From: Bacteroidales bacterium
Lineage (GTDB): Bacteria > Bacteroidota > Bacteroidia > Bacteroidales > UBA7960
Direction: 5' to 3'
Assembly: GCA_007122505.1 (NCBI GenBank)
Contig: SKTQ01000146.1
Location: 1-11,196, forward strand
Length of the DNA stretch: 11,196 bases
The position numbers and the translations under genes are program-made. The notes beneath the pieces are model-generated. The model was not told where the DNA came from. It worked only from the letters and a program-made list of their open reading frames with translations, and did no database searches. Below, one piece after another: positions 1 through 7,007 of the stretch (position 1 is the stretch's first letter; each line of letters opens with the position of its first letter).

Positions 1-2
1 CT

Positions 3-2636
3 GGGGTGATCCTGGATGACCTGAACCGTTTTCTGGAGCCGCACGGCTTGTTTTTTGGACCGGAAACCTCCACCAGCAACCGTTGCATGATCGGCGGCAT
101 GGTAGCCAACAACTCATGCGGTTCCCATTCGCTGGTTTATGGCAGCACCCGCGATCATACCCTGGAAGTGGAAGCCTTGCTGACAGACGGCTCGCTGGTG
201 ACCTTCGGGCCGACAGGCAAAGAATCTTTCCGGCAGAAATGCGTGGGGAGCAAGCTGGAGAACCGTATTTACCGGCAGCTTTTTGAAATGCTGTCGGAAC
301 CCGCCAACAAGCAGGCAATCCTCGACCATTTTCCCGACCCGCGGATAAAAAGAAGAAACACAGGTTATGCACTGGATCTGCTCATGGATACCGAGCTTTT
401 TGATGGTAATGAAGCCTTCAATCTGTCGCGGATGCTCTGCGGTGCCGAAGGAACCCTTGCCCTCTATACAACCATCAAGCTGAACCTGGTACCTCTGCCT
501 CCGCCTGTTAAGGCCCTGGTGTGTGTGCATGTGAACAGCATTGAGGAAGCCCTGCAGGCCAATCTGGCAGCCCTGCGGTTTGATCCTGTTGCCGTGGAAC
601 TCATAGACAATCACATCCTTGAGTGTACCAAAGCCAACATACAACAGGCCAAAAACCGTTTTTTCCTGAAAGGCGATCCGGGAGCCATACTGGTGGTTGA
701 ATTTGCCTTCGACACAAAAGAAAAGGTTGCAGAACAAGCCGCAAAAATGGAAACATATATGCGGGACAACAACCTGGGATATCATTTTCCGGTGATTACC
801 GGCGACGATATCAACAAGGTGTGGAGTCTGCGGAAGGCGGGGCTGGGTTTGTTGTCCAATGTGCCCGGTGACGCCAAACCGGTTGCCGTGATCGAAGACG
901 CGGCCGTATATGTGGAGCACCTGCCGGCCTTTATTAAGGAAGTGCAGGCATTGCTGCACAAGCTCAACCTTGAATGTGTTTACTACGCCCACATCGGTAC
1001 CGGGGAATTGCATCTGCGCCCGGTGTTAAACCTCAAAAGCCGCACCGACGTGGAACGCTTTCACCAGGTTGCCGAAGGTATGGCTCAACTGGTGAAAAAA
1101 TATAAAGGCTCACTCAGCGGCGAGCACGGCGACGGCAGGCTTCGCGGCGAATTCATCCCACTGGTGATGGGAGAGGCCTGTTATACGATGTTTCAACAGG
1201 TGAAACAAACATGGGACCCCGATGATCTGCTGAATCCCGGGAAAATTACCAATACCCCTTCCATCAAAACATCTTTGCGCTATACAGCAGGGAAACCTGA
1301 AAAAAAGCTGAAAACCTATTTCAGCTTCGATCAAACCATGGGTTTTCTCAGGGCAGTGGAACAATGCAACGGCTCCGGCGACTGCAGGAAGCCTCATCAG
1401 GCAGGCGGTGTGATGTGCCCCTCTTACCAGGCAACCCTTGATGAATACGACACCACACGCGGAAGAGCCAACCTGCTCAGGGAATTTATCACCAATTCCA
1501 CAAAGAAAAATCCGTTCGATCATAAAGAGATCATCGATATTCTCAATTTGTGTTTGTCGTGTAAAGGCTGTAAGGCAGAATGCCCCTCCAATGTGGATGT
1601 TGGCAAGTACAAGGCGGAGGTGCTTCAGCATTATTATGATGCCAACGGAACCCCCGCAGGAGCCAGGATAACCGGAGCCTATGCAACCCTCAACAAGCTG
1701 GGAAGCATGACCCTCGGCTTGTATAACTGGTCTGTGACAAACCGGTATGTATCTCCCATTATTAAAAAAATGCTCGGTTTTGCACCTGAAAGGTCTTTGC
1801 CTAAACTCCAAAAGGAAACCCTCAGACAGTGGGCGGCAAAACACTTAAACGAACTTAATCAAAAGCTGAACGGCAGCAAGCAGGTGTATTTGTTCTGTGA
1901 TGAGTTTACCAATTTCAATGACACCCTGGCCGGGATCAAAACATGCCTGTTGCTTCACCACCTGGGATACCGGGTGCTTTTTACCGGACATGCAGAAAGC
2001 GGCAGAACCCAATTGTCCAAAGGCTTGCTAAAAAAAGCAAGCCGTGTAGTTGAGCAAAATGTAAATATTTTGTCAGCCCTGATTAATGAAAACAGTCCGC
2101 TCATTGGCGTTGAGCCTTCCGCGGTGCTGAGTTTTCGGGATGAGTATTTGTTGCTCACCAGGGGCAAACAACTGGAGGCTGCAACGGAGCTGGCAAAACA
2201 TGTTTATACCGTTGATGAATTTATCGCAGGGCAGTTTGAAGAGGGGCAGATAGACAGAACGGCTTTCAGCGACAAACCGCGCATAATATATGTGCATGGT
2301 CATTGTCACCAGAAAGCGTTGTCGTCGGTGAATGCTTCCGTGAAAATGTTGTCTGTCCCGCAGAACAATGATGTCAGGCAGATCGATTGCGGCTGTTGTG
2401 GCATGGCGGGTTCTTTCGGGTATGAGAAGGATAAGTATGCCCTCAGTATGAAAATCGGAGAGCTGGCCTTGTTTCCGGCTGTCAGGAAAGCTGAGCCTGA
2501 AGCAATTATTGCTGCTTCCGGCACAAGCTGCAGGCATCAAATCCTTGATGGAACTGGCAGGCATGCCTTTCATCCCGCAGAAGTTCTGTTTGATTGTCTG
2601 AAACATGACAATCATCAACATCAAAAACAAGATTGA
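3..2636 (+). CDS. FAD-linked oxidase / Fe-S fusion dehydrogenase (glycolate, D-lactate or D-2-hydroxyglutarate type), 5' truncated
   Basis: This is the C-terminal ~877 residues of a three-module flavo-iron-sulfur dehydrogenase; the reading frame is open to the window edge, so the true start lies outside. Numbering from the in-frame GTG at position 6: the FAD-binding PCMH domain comes first, with ANNSCG at 34-39 and CGAEGTL at 145-151. The FAD-oxidase C-terminal domain follows, with HIGTGELH near 330 and SGEHGDGR at 371-378. A 4Fe-4S ferredoxin-like module has C454, C460 and C471, then CLSCKGCKAEC with C516, C519, C522 and C526. A GlpC/CCG-type module ends the protein, with HCHQ at C767 and CGCCG at 795-799. 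The family (GlcD-GlpC fusions, E. coli YdiJ-like) is usually about 970-1020 residues, so roughly 100 N-terminal residues are missing. Such enzymes oxidise D-2-hydroxyacids at the membrane or in the cytosol and pass electrons through the Fe-S clusters to the quinone pool. The exact substrate cannot be read from the sequence. The family call is secure and the substrate is open. Confidence 0.93.
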   Translation, partial: GVILDDLNRFLEPHGLFFGPETSTSNRCMIGGMVANNSCGSHSLVYGSTRDHTLEVEALLTDGSLVTFGPTGKESFRQKCVGSKLENRIYRQLFEMLSEPANKQAILDHFPDPRIKRRNTGYALDLLMDTELFDGNEAFNLSRMLCGAEGTLALYTTIKLNLVPLPPPVKALVCVHVNSIEEALQANLAALRFDPVAVELIDNHILECTKANIQQAKNRFFLKGDPGAILVVEFAFDTKEKVAEQAAKMETYMRDNNLGYHFPVITGDDINKVWSLRKAGLGLLSNVPGDAKPVAVIEDAAVYVEHLPAFIKEVQALLHKLNLECVYYAHIGTGELHLRPVLNLKSRTDVERFHQVAEGMAQLVKKYKGSLSGEHGDGRLRGEFIPLVMGEACYTMFQQVKQTWDPDDLLNPGKITNTPSIKTSLRYTAGKPEKKLKTYFSFDQTMGFLRAVEQCNGSGDCRKPHQAGGVMCPSYQATLDEYDTTRGRANLLREFITNSTKKNPFDHKEIIDILNLCLSCKGCKAECPSNVDVGKYKAEVLQHYYDANGTPAGARITGAYATLNKLGSMTLGLYNWSVTNRYVSPIIKKMLGFAPERSLPKLQKETLRQWAAKHLNELNQKLNGSKQVYLFCDEFTNFNDTLAGIKTCLLLHHLGYRVLFTGHAESGRTQLSKGLLKKASRVVEQNVNILSALINENSPLIGVEPSAVLSFRDEYLLLTRGKQLEAATELAKHVYTVDEFIAGQFEEGQIDRTAFSDKPRIIYVHGHCHQKALSSVNASVKMLSVPQNNDVRQIDCGCCGMAGSFGYEKDKYALSMKIGELALFPAVRKAEPEAIIAASGTSCRHQILDGTGRHAFHPAEVLFDCLKHDNHQHQKQD

Positions 2637-2637
2637 T

Positions 2638-3015
2638 ATGAAGACCATCAAATTAACAGGCAAAATCAAGGGCAGTCCTGAAGAGGTGTACCGTGCGCTG
2701 ACCAATCCTTTCACCATTGAGCTTTGGAGTGGCGAACCCGCTGTTATGAGCGAGGTTCCCGGATCGCCTTTTACCATCCTGGATGGCGCCATTGTGGGGG
2801 AAAACGTGGCTTTTGAAACCAACAAGTCGCTGCGTCAGCATTGGTTTTTTGGTGATGAGCACCGGTCGGAGGTGCTAATCGAGTTGTTTCCGGATAAGTC
2901 CGATACCCACATCAGGATAGTACATTCGGATGTTCCCGACGAGGCTTACGAGAATATGTTGGCGGGTTGGAAAGAGTCCTACCTTGGATCTTTACGCGAT
3001 TTTTTTGAGAAATAG
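2638..3015 (+). CDS. AHSA1/SRPBCC-domain protein
   Basis: A 125-residue protein with the START-like (SRPBCC) fold pattern of the AHSA1 (Hsp90 ATPase activator homologue 1-like) family. It opens with MKTIKLTGKI followed by SPEEVYRALTNP and ELWSG, has mid-domain strands, and closes with a helix containing GWKESYLGSLRDFFEK, typical of this family's C-terminus. I chose the ATG at 2638, one base after the upstream stop. An in-frame ATG at 2605 would add 11 low-complexity residues overlapping the dehydrogenase and would precede the normal domain start. The tight spacing implies co-transcription, probably with translational coupling, with the FAD/Fe-S dehydrogenase. Bacterial AHSA1 proteins are small hydrophobic-ligand-binding proteins, mostly without known function. 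A link to the dehydrogenase is inference from position only. The next gene converges after only 30 bp, with no visible terminator between them. Confidence 0.85.
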   Translation: MKTIKLTGKIKGSPEEVYRALTNPFTIELWSGEPAVMSEVPGSPFTILDGAIVGENVAFETNKSLRQHWFFGDEHRSEVLIELFPDKSDTHIRIVHSDVPDEAYENMLAGWKESYLGSLRDFFEK

Positions 3016-3045
3016 GCTTTGATTAAGGAATAGCTTACCGGCATG

Positions 3046-4131
3046 TTACACGTTAAACCGCACGTGAAAGATGTCGCCATCCTGAACAATGTAATTTTTT
3101 CCTTCGACATTGAATTTACCGGCCTGTTTGCATGCGTGTTCCGATCCCAGTTCCAGGAAATCGGATGACTTCATCACTTCTGCGCGAATAAATCCCCTTT
3201 CCATGTCGGAATGGATGGTTCCGGCTGCTTTGGGCGCGGGTGTTCCTTCGCGGATGGTCCATGCCCTGGCTTCTTTTGGTCCGAAGGTAAAAAAGGTTTG
3301 CAGCTTCAGTGTATTGTATGCGGCGCGAATGAGCTTGTTGACAGCAGGTTCAGTAAGTCCCATGTCTTTCAGGAATTCCTGCCGGTCGGCTTCGTCGTCG
3401 AGGCTTGCAATTTCGGCCTCTGCCTGTGCCGCAACCACCAGCATTTCTCTTTTTTCGGCCTCTATTACCGGGCGAAGAGCGTCGGTATGGGGATTGCCGC
3501 TGAGTGCCGAGGCTTCATCCACATTGCACACGTAGATAACCGGTTTCACGGTCAGAAGGAAGCAGTCGTCCATAAACTTCCGGTCCAGCTCATGAATGTC
3601 GAATGTGCTTGCCGGATCACCATTTTCCAGGTGTTCCAAAAGAGCTGTCAGCACGTCTGTTCCTCTTTTGGCGTCTTTGTCGCCAACGGCGGCTACCTTT
3701 TGGAGGCGGCTTCGCTTTTTGTCAACCGTTTCCCAGTCGCTGGTGATGAGCTCCAGGTCAACGATTTCCTTGTCGCGCAGCGGATTTACAGAGCCTTCCA
3801 TGTGTGGTACTGTGTCGTCGTCGAAGCAACGAATCACATGGATGATGGCGTCGCATTGCCGTATGTCGGCAAGGAACTGGTTTCCTCCTTTTGCCTTGCT
3901 GCCCCCTTTGGTTAGACCGGGGATATCCACTATTTCCAGGCTTGTGGGCACTGTTTTAGCCGGTTTCACGATAGCTGCGATAGCTTCCAGGCGAGGGTCC
4001 GGCACTTCAATCTGCCCCAGGTTGGTTCGTCCGGGCATTTGAGACCCTGAGCCCCGCCCGCGTGACAATGCGTTGAACAATGTGGTTTTGCCGCAGCCCG
4101 CAATTCCTATAATGCCACAATTTAATGCCAT
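3046..4131 (-). CDS. YchF/OLA1-like GTPase-fold protein (variant P-loop subfamily)
   Basis: A 361-residue Obg-family P-loop NTPase, close to the usual YchF length (~363). The P-loop is GIAGCGKT at 9-16, G3 is DIPGL at 69-73, and G4 is NVDE at 203-206, the non-NKxD form typical of YchF, which in studied members relaxes GTP specificity toward ATP. YchF landmarks include VPDPRL at 43-48, HVIRCFDDD at 98-106 and EGSVNPLRD at 112-120. A C-terminal TGS/DUF933 domain spans about 278-361. Departures from canonical YchF are AGCGKTT instead of the usual PNVGKST, and SQMPGRTNLGQ in place of the conserved PFCTIEPN switch segment. YchF proteins bind ribosomes and act in stress responses and translation. 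I chose the start MALNCGIIGI because it matches the family N-terminus. Upstream in-frame ATGs would add 27 residues and cover the promoter. The gene is divergent from rtcB. The family is certain; whether this is the sole YchF or a paralogue cannot be told here. Confidence 0.9.
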   Translation of the reverse strand: MALNCGIIGIAGCGKTTLFNALSRGRGSGSQMPGRTNLGQIEVPDPRLEAIAAIVKPAKTVPTSLEIVDIPGLTKGGSKAKGGNQFLADIRQCDAIIHVIRCFDDDTVPHMEGSVNPLRDKEIVDLELITSDWETVDKKRSRLQKVAAVGDKDAKRGTDVLTALLEHLENGDPASTFDIHELDRKFMDDCFLLTVKPVIYVCNVDEASALSGNPHTDALRPVIEAEKREMLVVAAQAEAEIASLDDEADRQEFLKDMGLTEPAVNKLIRAAYNTLKLQTFFTFGPKEARAWTIREGTPAPKAAGTIHSDMERGFIRAEVMKSSDFLELGSEHACKQAGKFNVEGKNYIVQDGDIFHVRFNV

Positions 4132-4152
4132 GTCTTGAAAAATTTGGTGGTG

Positions 4153-4184
4153 CAAAGGTAGAAAAAATGTTGTCATAAGGTAAA
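4153..4184 (-). promoter_or_regulatory. Bacteroidota-type promoter for the ychF-like gene
   Basis: On the minus strand there is an exact -7 box TACCTTTG (4153-4160) matching the Bacteroidota consensus TAnnTTTG. It is preceded by a 20-base spacer and TTTA (4181-4184), one mismatch from the -33 box TTTG. The box ends 21 bases before the start codon at 4131, giving a short leader. This is seen in sequence; activity is inferred. Confidence 0.65.
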
Positions 4185-4198
4185 CAAGGTAAACAAGG
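4177..4198. repeat. 9-bp tandem repeat in the divergent promoter region
   Basis: The unit AAGGTAAAC occurs twice in tandem (4177-4185, 4186-4194) and is followed by a partial third copy, AAGG. The proximal copy overlaps the presumed -33 element of the ychF-like promoter. It could be a duplicated binding site or simple replication slippage. Confidence 0.7.
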
Positions 4199-4226
4199 AA
4201 AGAATCCGGCATTCCAAATGCACGGA

Positions 4227-4258
4227 TTTGGGGAAAACAGGAAAAATGTGTTTTTTTG
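4227..4258 (+). promoter_or_regulatory. Candidate Bacteroidota-type promoter for rtcB
   Basis: TTTG (4227-4230) is separated by exactly 20 bases from TTTTTTTG (4251-4258). The second element keeps the TTTG half of the TAnnTTTG box but lacks its A. It sits 22 bases before the chosen rtcB start. The spacing fits well; the -7 match is imperfect. Confidence 0.45.
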
Positions 4259-4280
4259 TATTCCCAAAAATAATGATGAT

Positions 4281-5450
4281 ATGATCAGAGAAGAGAGAAC
4301 AGAAAAGTTGCCCATCAAAATGTGGATCGATGAAGTGGAGGCCGGGGCACTGGAGCAGGCAAGAAACCTGGCCAATTTTCCTTTTGCGGTACAGCATATT
4401 GCACTGATGCCGGATTGTCACCAGGGCTTTGGAATGCCCATTGGTGGTGTAATGGCCACCCGGGAGGTGATTGTGCCAAATGCGGTAGGAGTGGATATTG
4501 GCTGTGGAATGTGTGCCGTGCAAACATCTCTGACCGAAGTTCCGAAAGAGCAGTTGCGAAACATATTGTCTGTTATCCGTTCACGAGTTCCGCTCGGACA
4601 CAAACACCACAAGCACAGTCAGGACCCGGCTCGTATGCCTCAAATGGCTGATGACAAACCCATGCCGGTTGTTCAGCGCGAGTACAAAAGCGCCACCAGG
4701 CAGGTAGGCACTCTTGGCGGAGGAAATCATTTCATTGAGATACAAAAGGGATCTGATGGACAGATATGGATCATGATACACTCGGGCAGCCGCAATATCG
4801 GGAAACAGGTTGCCGACTATTACAACAGGCTTGCCATCAAACTCAATGAAAAATGGAAAAGCCCGGTGCCGCGGTCCCACCAACTGGCTTATCTTCCATT
4901 AGACAGCAAGGAGGGGCAACAATATATCCGGGAAATGAACTACTGTGTTGACTTTGCCTTTGCCAACCGCAAATTAATGATGGATAACACCATTGATGTA
5001 TTCCGGTCGTTTTTTGGAAAGGACTTTCGAACGGCGCCAATGATCAATATTGCCCATAATTATGCCGCCTTTGAGCAGCATTTTGGAAAGGATGTGGTGG
5101 TTCACAGGAAGGGAGCCACCAAAGCCGACAACAACACCATTGGCATTATTCCCGGCAGTCAGGGTGCCAACAGCTATATTGTGAAGGGAAAAGGCAACAA
5201 GGACAGCTTCGAGAGTTGTTCGCACGGAGCCGGCCGCACCATGGGCCGAAAAGAGGCCATCAGGTCACTGAACCTCCGCGATGAGGTGGAAAAACTGAAC
5301 AAGTTGGGTATCTTACATGCCATACGTACCCAGAACGACCTTGAAGAGGCCACCAGTGCCTACAAGGATATTGCCATGGTGATGGAGTTACAAAAAGACC
5401 TGGTTGATATTACCGTTGAACTTTCTCCTCTGGCTGTGATCAAAGGCTGA
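4281..5450 (+). CDS. rtcB: RNA-splicing ligase RtcB
   Basis: A 389-residue RtcB ligase, which joins RNA 2',3'-cyclic-phosphate or 3'-phosphate ends to 5'-OH ends using GTP and Mn2+. The metal-site and catalytic motifs are present in family order: GVDIGCG with D72 and C75, GGGNHF with H150, HSGSRNIG with H167, IAHNYA with H259, HRKGAT at 275-280, GSQGANSYIV, and SHGAGR, whose H315 is the expected guanylylated histidine. These line up in order with the E. coli enzyme (C78, H168, H185, H281, H337), with short deletions. At 389 residues it is a compact bacterial form. The start MIREERTEKL was chosen because upstream in-frame codons (from 4218) would cover the candidate promoter and add non-conserved residues; the M at residue 14 is a less likely alternative. 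There is no Shine-Dalgarno; the leader is A-rich. No archease, RtcA or RtcR gene is visible nearby. The neighbours are the divergent ychF-like gene and the convergent NYN-CSD gene. Confidence 0.96.
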   Translation: MIREERTEKLPIKMWIDEVEAGALEQARNLANFPFAVQHIALMPDCHQGFGMPIGGVMATREVIVPNAVGVDIGCGMCAVQTSLTEVPKEQLRNILSVIRSRVPLGHKHHKHSQDPARMPQMADDKPMPVVQREYKSATRQVGTLGGGNHFIEIQKGSDGQIWIMIHSGSRNIGKQVADYYNRLAIKLNEKWKSPVPRSHQLAYLPLDSKEGQQYIREMNYCVDFAFANRKLMMDNTIDVFRSFFGKDFRTAPMINIAHNYAAFEQHFGKDVVVHRKGATKADNNTIGIIPGSQGANSYIVKGKGNKDSFESCSHGAGRTMGRKEAIRSLNLRDEVEKLNKLGILHAIRTQNDLEEATSAYKDIAMVMELQKDLVDITVELSPLAVIKG

Positions 5451-5457
5451 CACATAT

Positions 5458-5489
5458 GAAAAACCCAGCCGGTGAAAGTGGCCGGCTGG
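5458..5489 (-). terminator. Intrinsic terminator of the NYN-CSD gene
   Basis: An 8-bp GC-rich stem (5465-5472 with 5482-5489, core CAGCCGG/CCGGCTG) with a 9-base loop is followed on the minus strand by GTTTTT. It lies about 40 bases past the minus-strand stop at 5531. On the plus strand no T-run follows, so it would serve rtcB only poorly, although the hairpin begins 15 bases after the rtcB stop. Confidence 0.75.
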
Positions 5490-5530
5490 AAAACAATATT
5501 ATGCCGCAGGCAGATCGCCCAAGGCTTATG

Positions 5531-6433
5531 TTAGTTCACCTTCCTGACATTTTTGGCCACATCCTGTCCGTTGTATTTACGCTCAATGGTAAATATAACG
5601 TTGTCGCCGGTCATCAAGTCATTAAAATCCACATTTTCCACATCGGTGTAGTGGAAAAACAGGTTGTTGTTGGGATATTTGATAAAACCGTAGCCGTTTT
5701 TCAGGCTGAGGATCTCACCCTCCTGAAATTCTTCGTTCACCGGTTCGTCTTCCTTTTCGGATGGTGACGTGTCGTCCTGAACAAAAAGATTCAATAAGAG
5801 TGGATCGCTTGAACCCCTGCGGCTTTCGATCATTTCATGCATCTGCAAGGGGTATGTTACCTCCCTGATCAGGCCCTGGGAGGTTTTTGTAATCATTTTT
5901 TGCCCCTCGTCGTTGGTGAATTCAAAATCCCAGCAAATCAACATTACCCTGATTCCCAATGCGTTGATTTTGCGTATCAAGGGCACAAAATCGCCATCCG
6001 AAGCGATGAGCACCAGGTAGTCTATCTTGCCGCAAACGGCCATATCATAGGCTTCAAGGGCCAGATGGACATCCAGGTTCTTTTCTTCCTTTTTTCCATG
6101 AAAGCTTTTGATGGGAAAGTAGTGTGTTACCAAACCTTCCGACATCAGAATGTCATCAAAAACCCTTTCATAATAAAGCTGGCTGCCCCTTTGCGCGGCC
6201 TCCTGGGCTCCGACACGTCCCCTGAAATAATGTGCCTCGGTAATCCGGCAAAGCTGTGAATCAACACCTTCTTCAGCAGCTACCTGCTGACGGATAAACT
6301 CGTGCAGGCCGGCAATACTTAATCGTTTTTTTCGGGGGTGCACATAATTGTAATAATTGCTAACGTGGAGAAAGTAGTTTCCGTCGTAAAATACCCCAAT
6401 ACGTGCAAGCTTTGAATTTCTTAATGATTGCAT
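5531..6433 (-). CDS. NYN (LabA/PIN-like) domain protein with C-terminal cold-shock domain
   Basis: A 300-residue two-domain protein. Residues ~10-195 form a NYN domain (LabA/DUF88 group of the PIN-like nuclease superfamily). The acidic residues expected at the metal site are present: D17 in VFYDGNY, D121 in KNLDVHLALEAYD, and D146 and D148 in ASDGDFVPLI. An acidic linker (~205-238, containing LLLNLF and SEKEDEP) leads to a cold-shock/OB domain (~239-299) with RNP1-like GYGFIKY at 247-253 and RNP2-like LFFHY at 258-262. NYN domains are thought to be RNases; a fused cold-shock domain would supply single-strand RNA or DNA binding, so a cytoplasmic RNA-processing role is inferred, not shown. There is no signal peptide or membrane segment. 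The ATG at 6431-6433 follows a very A/T-rich region without a Shine-Dalgarno. The gene converges with rtcB and has its own terminator. The domain calls are strong and the biological function is unknown. Confidence 0.92.
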   Translation of the reverse strand: MQSLRNSKLARIGVFYDGNYFLHVSNYYNYVHPRKKRLSIAGLHEFIRQQVAAEEGVDSQLCRITEAHYFRGRVGAQEAAQRGSQLYYERVFDDILMSEGLVTHYFPIKSFHGKKEEKNLDVHLALEAYDMAVCGKIDYLVLIASDGDFVPLIRKINALGIRVMLICWDFEFTNDEGQKMITKTSQGLIREVTYPLQMHEMIESRRGSSDPLLLNLFVQDDTSPSEKEDEPVNEEFQEGEILSLKNGYGFIKYPNNNLFFHYTDVENVDFNDLMTGDNVIFTIERKYNGQDVAKNVRKVN

Positions 6434-6500
6434 TATAATATTATCTATATGTGAGAAATAAACGAGTATTGATGTTAGCGGTCCGTAATGTGATCTATTT

Positions 6501-6508
6501 TAAACATA
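6501..6508 (-). promoter_or_regulatory. Weak candidate -7 box for the NYN-CSD gene
   Basis: On the minus strand, TATGTTTA differs from TAnnTTTG only at the last base. A T-rich stretch lies about 19-20 bases upstream where the -33 element would be. It would give a leader of roughly 60-70 bases. In such AT-rich DNA, a chance match is quite possible. Confidence 0.3.
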
Positions 6509-6766
6509 AACGATGTTTGTCTAAAAAAAAGTATAAAAAAGAAGAACTTTATTTACAAAATGGCCCTTCATTAATAGCCAAATAAGGCTATGTTGAGGCA
6601 CAAAAATATGGAAGTTTTTTTGATATTTTGTATAAAATTACGTGTTTTTTTTGAATATATTGCGCAAACAAGATAAATATTAAAATTAATCCGGTAAAAC
6701 CTGCACGAAAAACGGTTAAAAGTTTTCCCAATCAAGTCACCGGGTTTTTTAGGGGAGGGGTTCGCC

Positions 6767-6783
6767 AGTTTTTTGAAAAAACT
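6767..6783. repeat. Perfect A/T inverted repeat
   Basis: AGTTTTTT, a central G, and AAAAAACT form a perfect 8+1+8 palindrome. On the plus strand it is followed by TATTTTT. It could be an operator-like dyad or a weak AT-only terminator hairpin; which one cannot be decided from the sequence. Confidence 0.5.
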
Positions 6784-6869
6784 TATTTTTGTGGGCCTGC
6801 CTTCAGACCCTTTGTTTATCAAAGGATATAAGCGGAATCCCCGGCTTCCGTCTTTGTGGATGCAGAATA

Positions 6870-6903
6870 ACAGACTGTAAAACAGGGGGAAAAACCGGTC
6901 TGT
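6870..6903 (+). other. Candidate RNA hairpin upstream of hisS
   Basis: ACAGACTG (6870-6877) can pair with CGGTCTGT (6896-6903) over eight base pairs including one G-U. The loop is purine-rich, about 18 bases, and includes GGGGGAAAAA. It lies ~165 bases before the hisS start and before the candidate hisS promoter, so it would belong to the hisS mRNA only if transcription starts farther upstream. Confidence 0.35.
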
Positions 6904-6976
6904 GGGTAGCTTTAATCACTCTCTGTGCAGCTGTCAAAATGCGCTCAATCGGCCGCTTATTGCTTACAGGGTAAAG

Positions 6977-7007
6977 TTTGTTCGGCCGGGCTTGTGCAAT
7001 ACCATAA
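6977..7007 (+). promoter_or_regulatory. Weak candidate promoter for hisS
   Basis: TTTG (6977-6980), a 19-base spacer and TACCATAA (7000-7007) give a partial match to TTTG-N19-21-TAnnTTTG. The TA is right, but the TTTG half of the -7 box is poor. It would give a leader of about 55 bases. Confidence 0.3.

Noticed and set aside
114..1013. 299-codon open frame antisense to the FAD/Fe-S dehydrogenase
   Set aside because: It lies wholly opposite a gene with strong domain evidence, and its translation shows no recognisable motif. The same applies to the other long antisense frames at 1110-1844, 2073-2825 and 3211-3915.
4132..4212. 27-residue N-terminal extension of the ychF-like protein
   Set aside because: The extension is not conserved in the family and would place the best promoter in the window inside the coding region.
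6571..6822. 83-codon minus-strand open frame in the gene-free region
   Set aside because: It has no recognisable domain, a basic and low-complexity composition reflecting AT-rich DNA, no clear promoter or ribosome site, and it overlaps several inverted repeats.
6855..6863. TGTGGATGC resembling a DnaA box
   Set aside because: It is a single imperfect site with no cluster of similar sites and no dnaA or dnaN nearby, so it does not support an origin.
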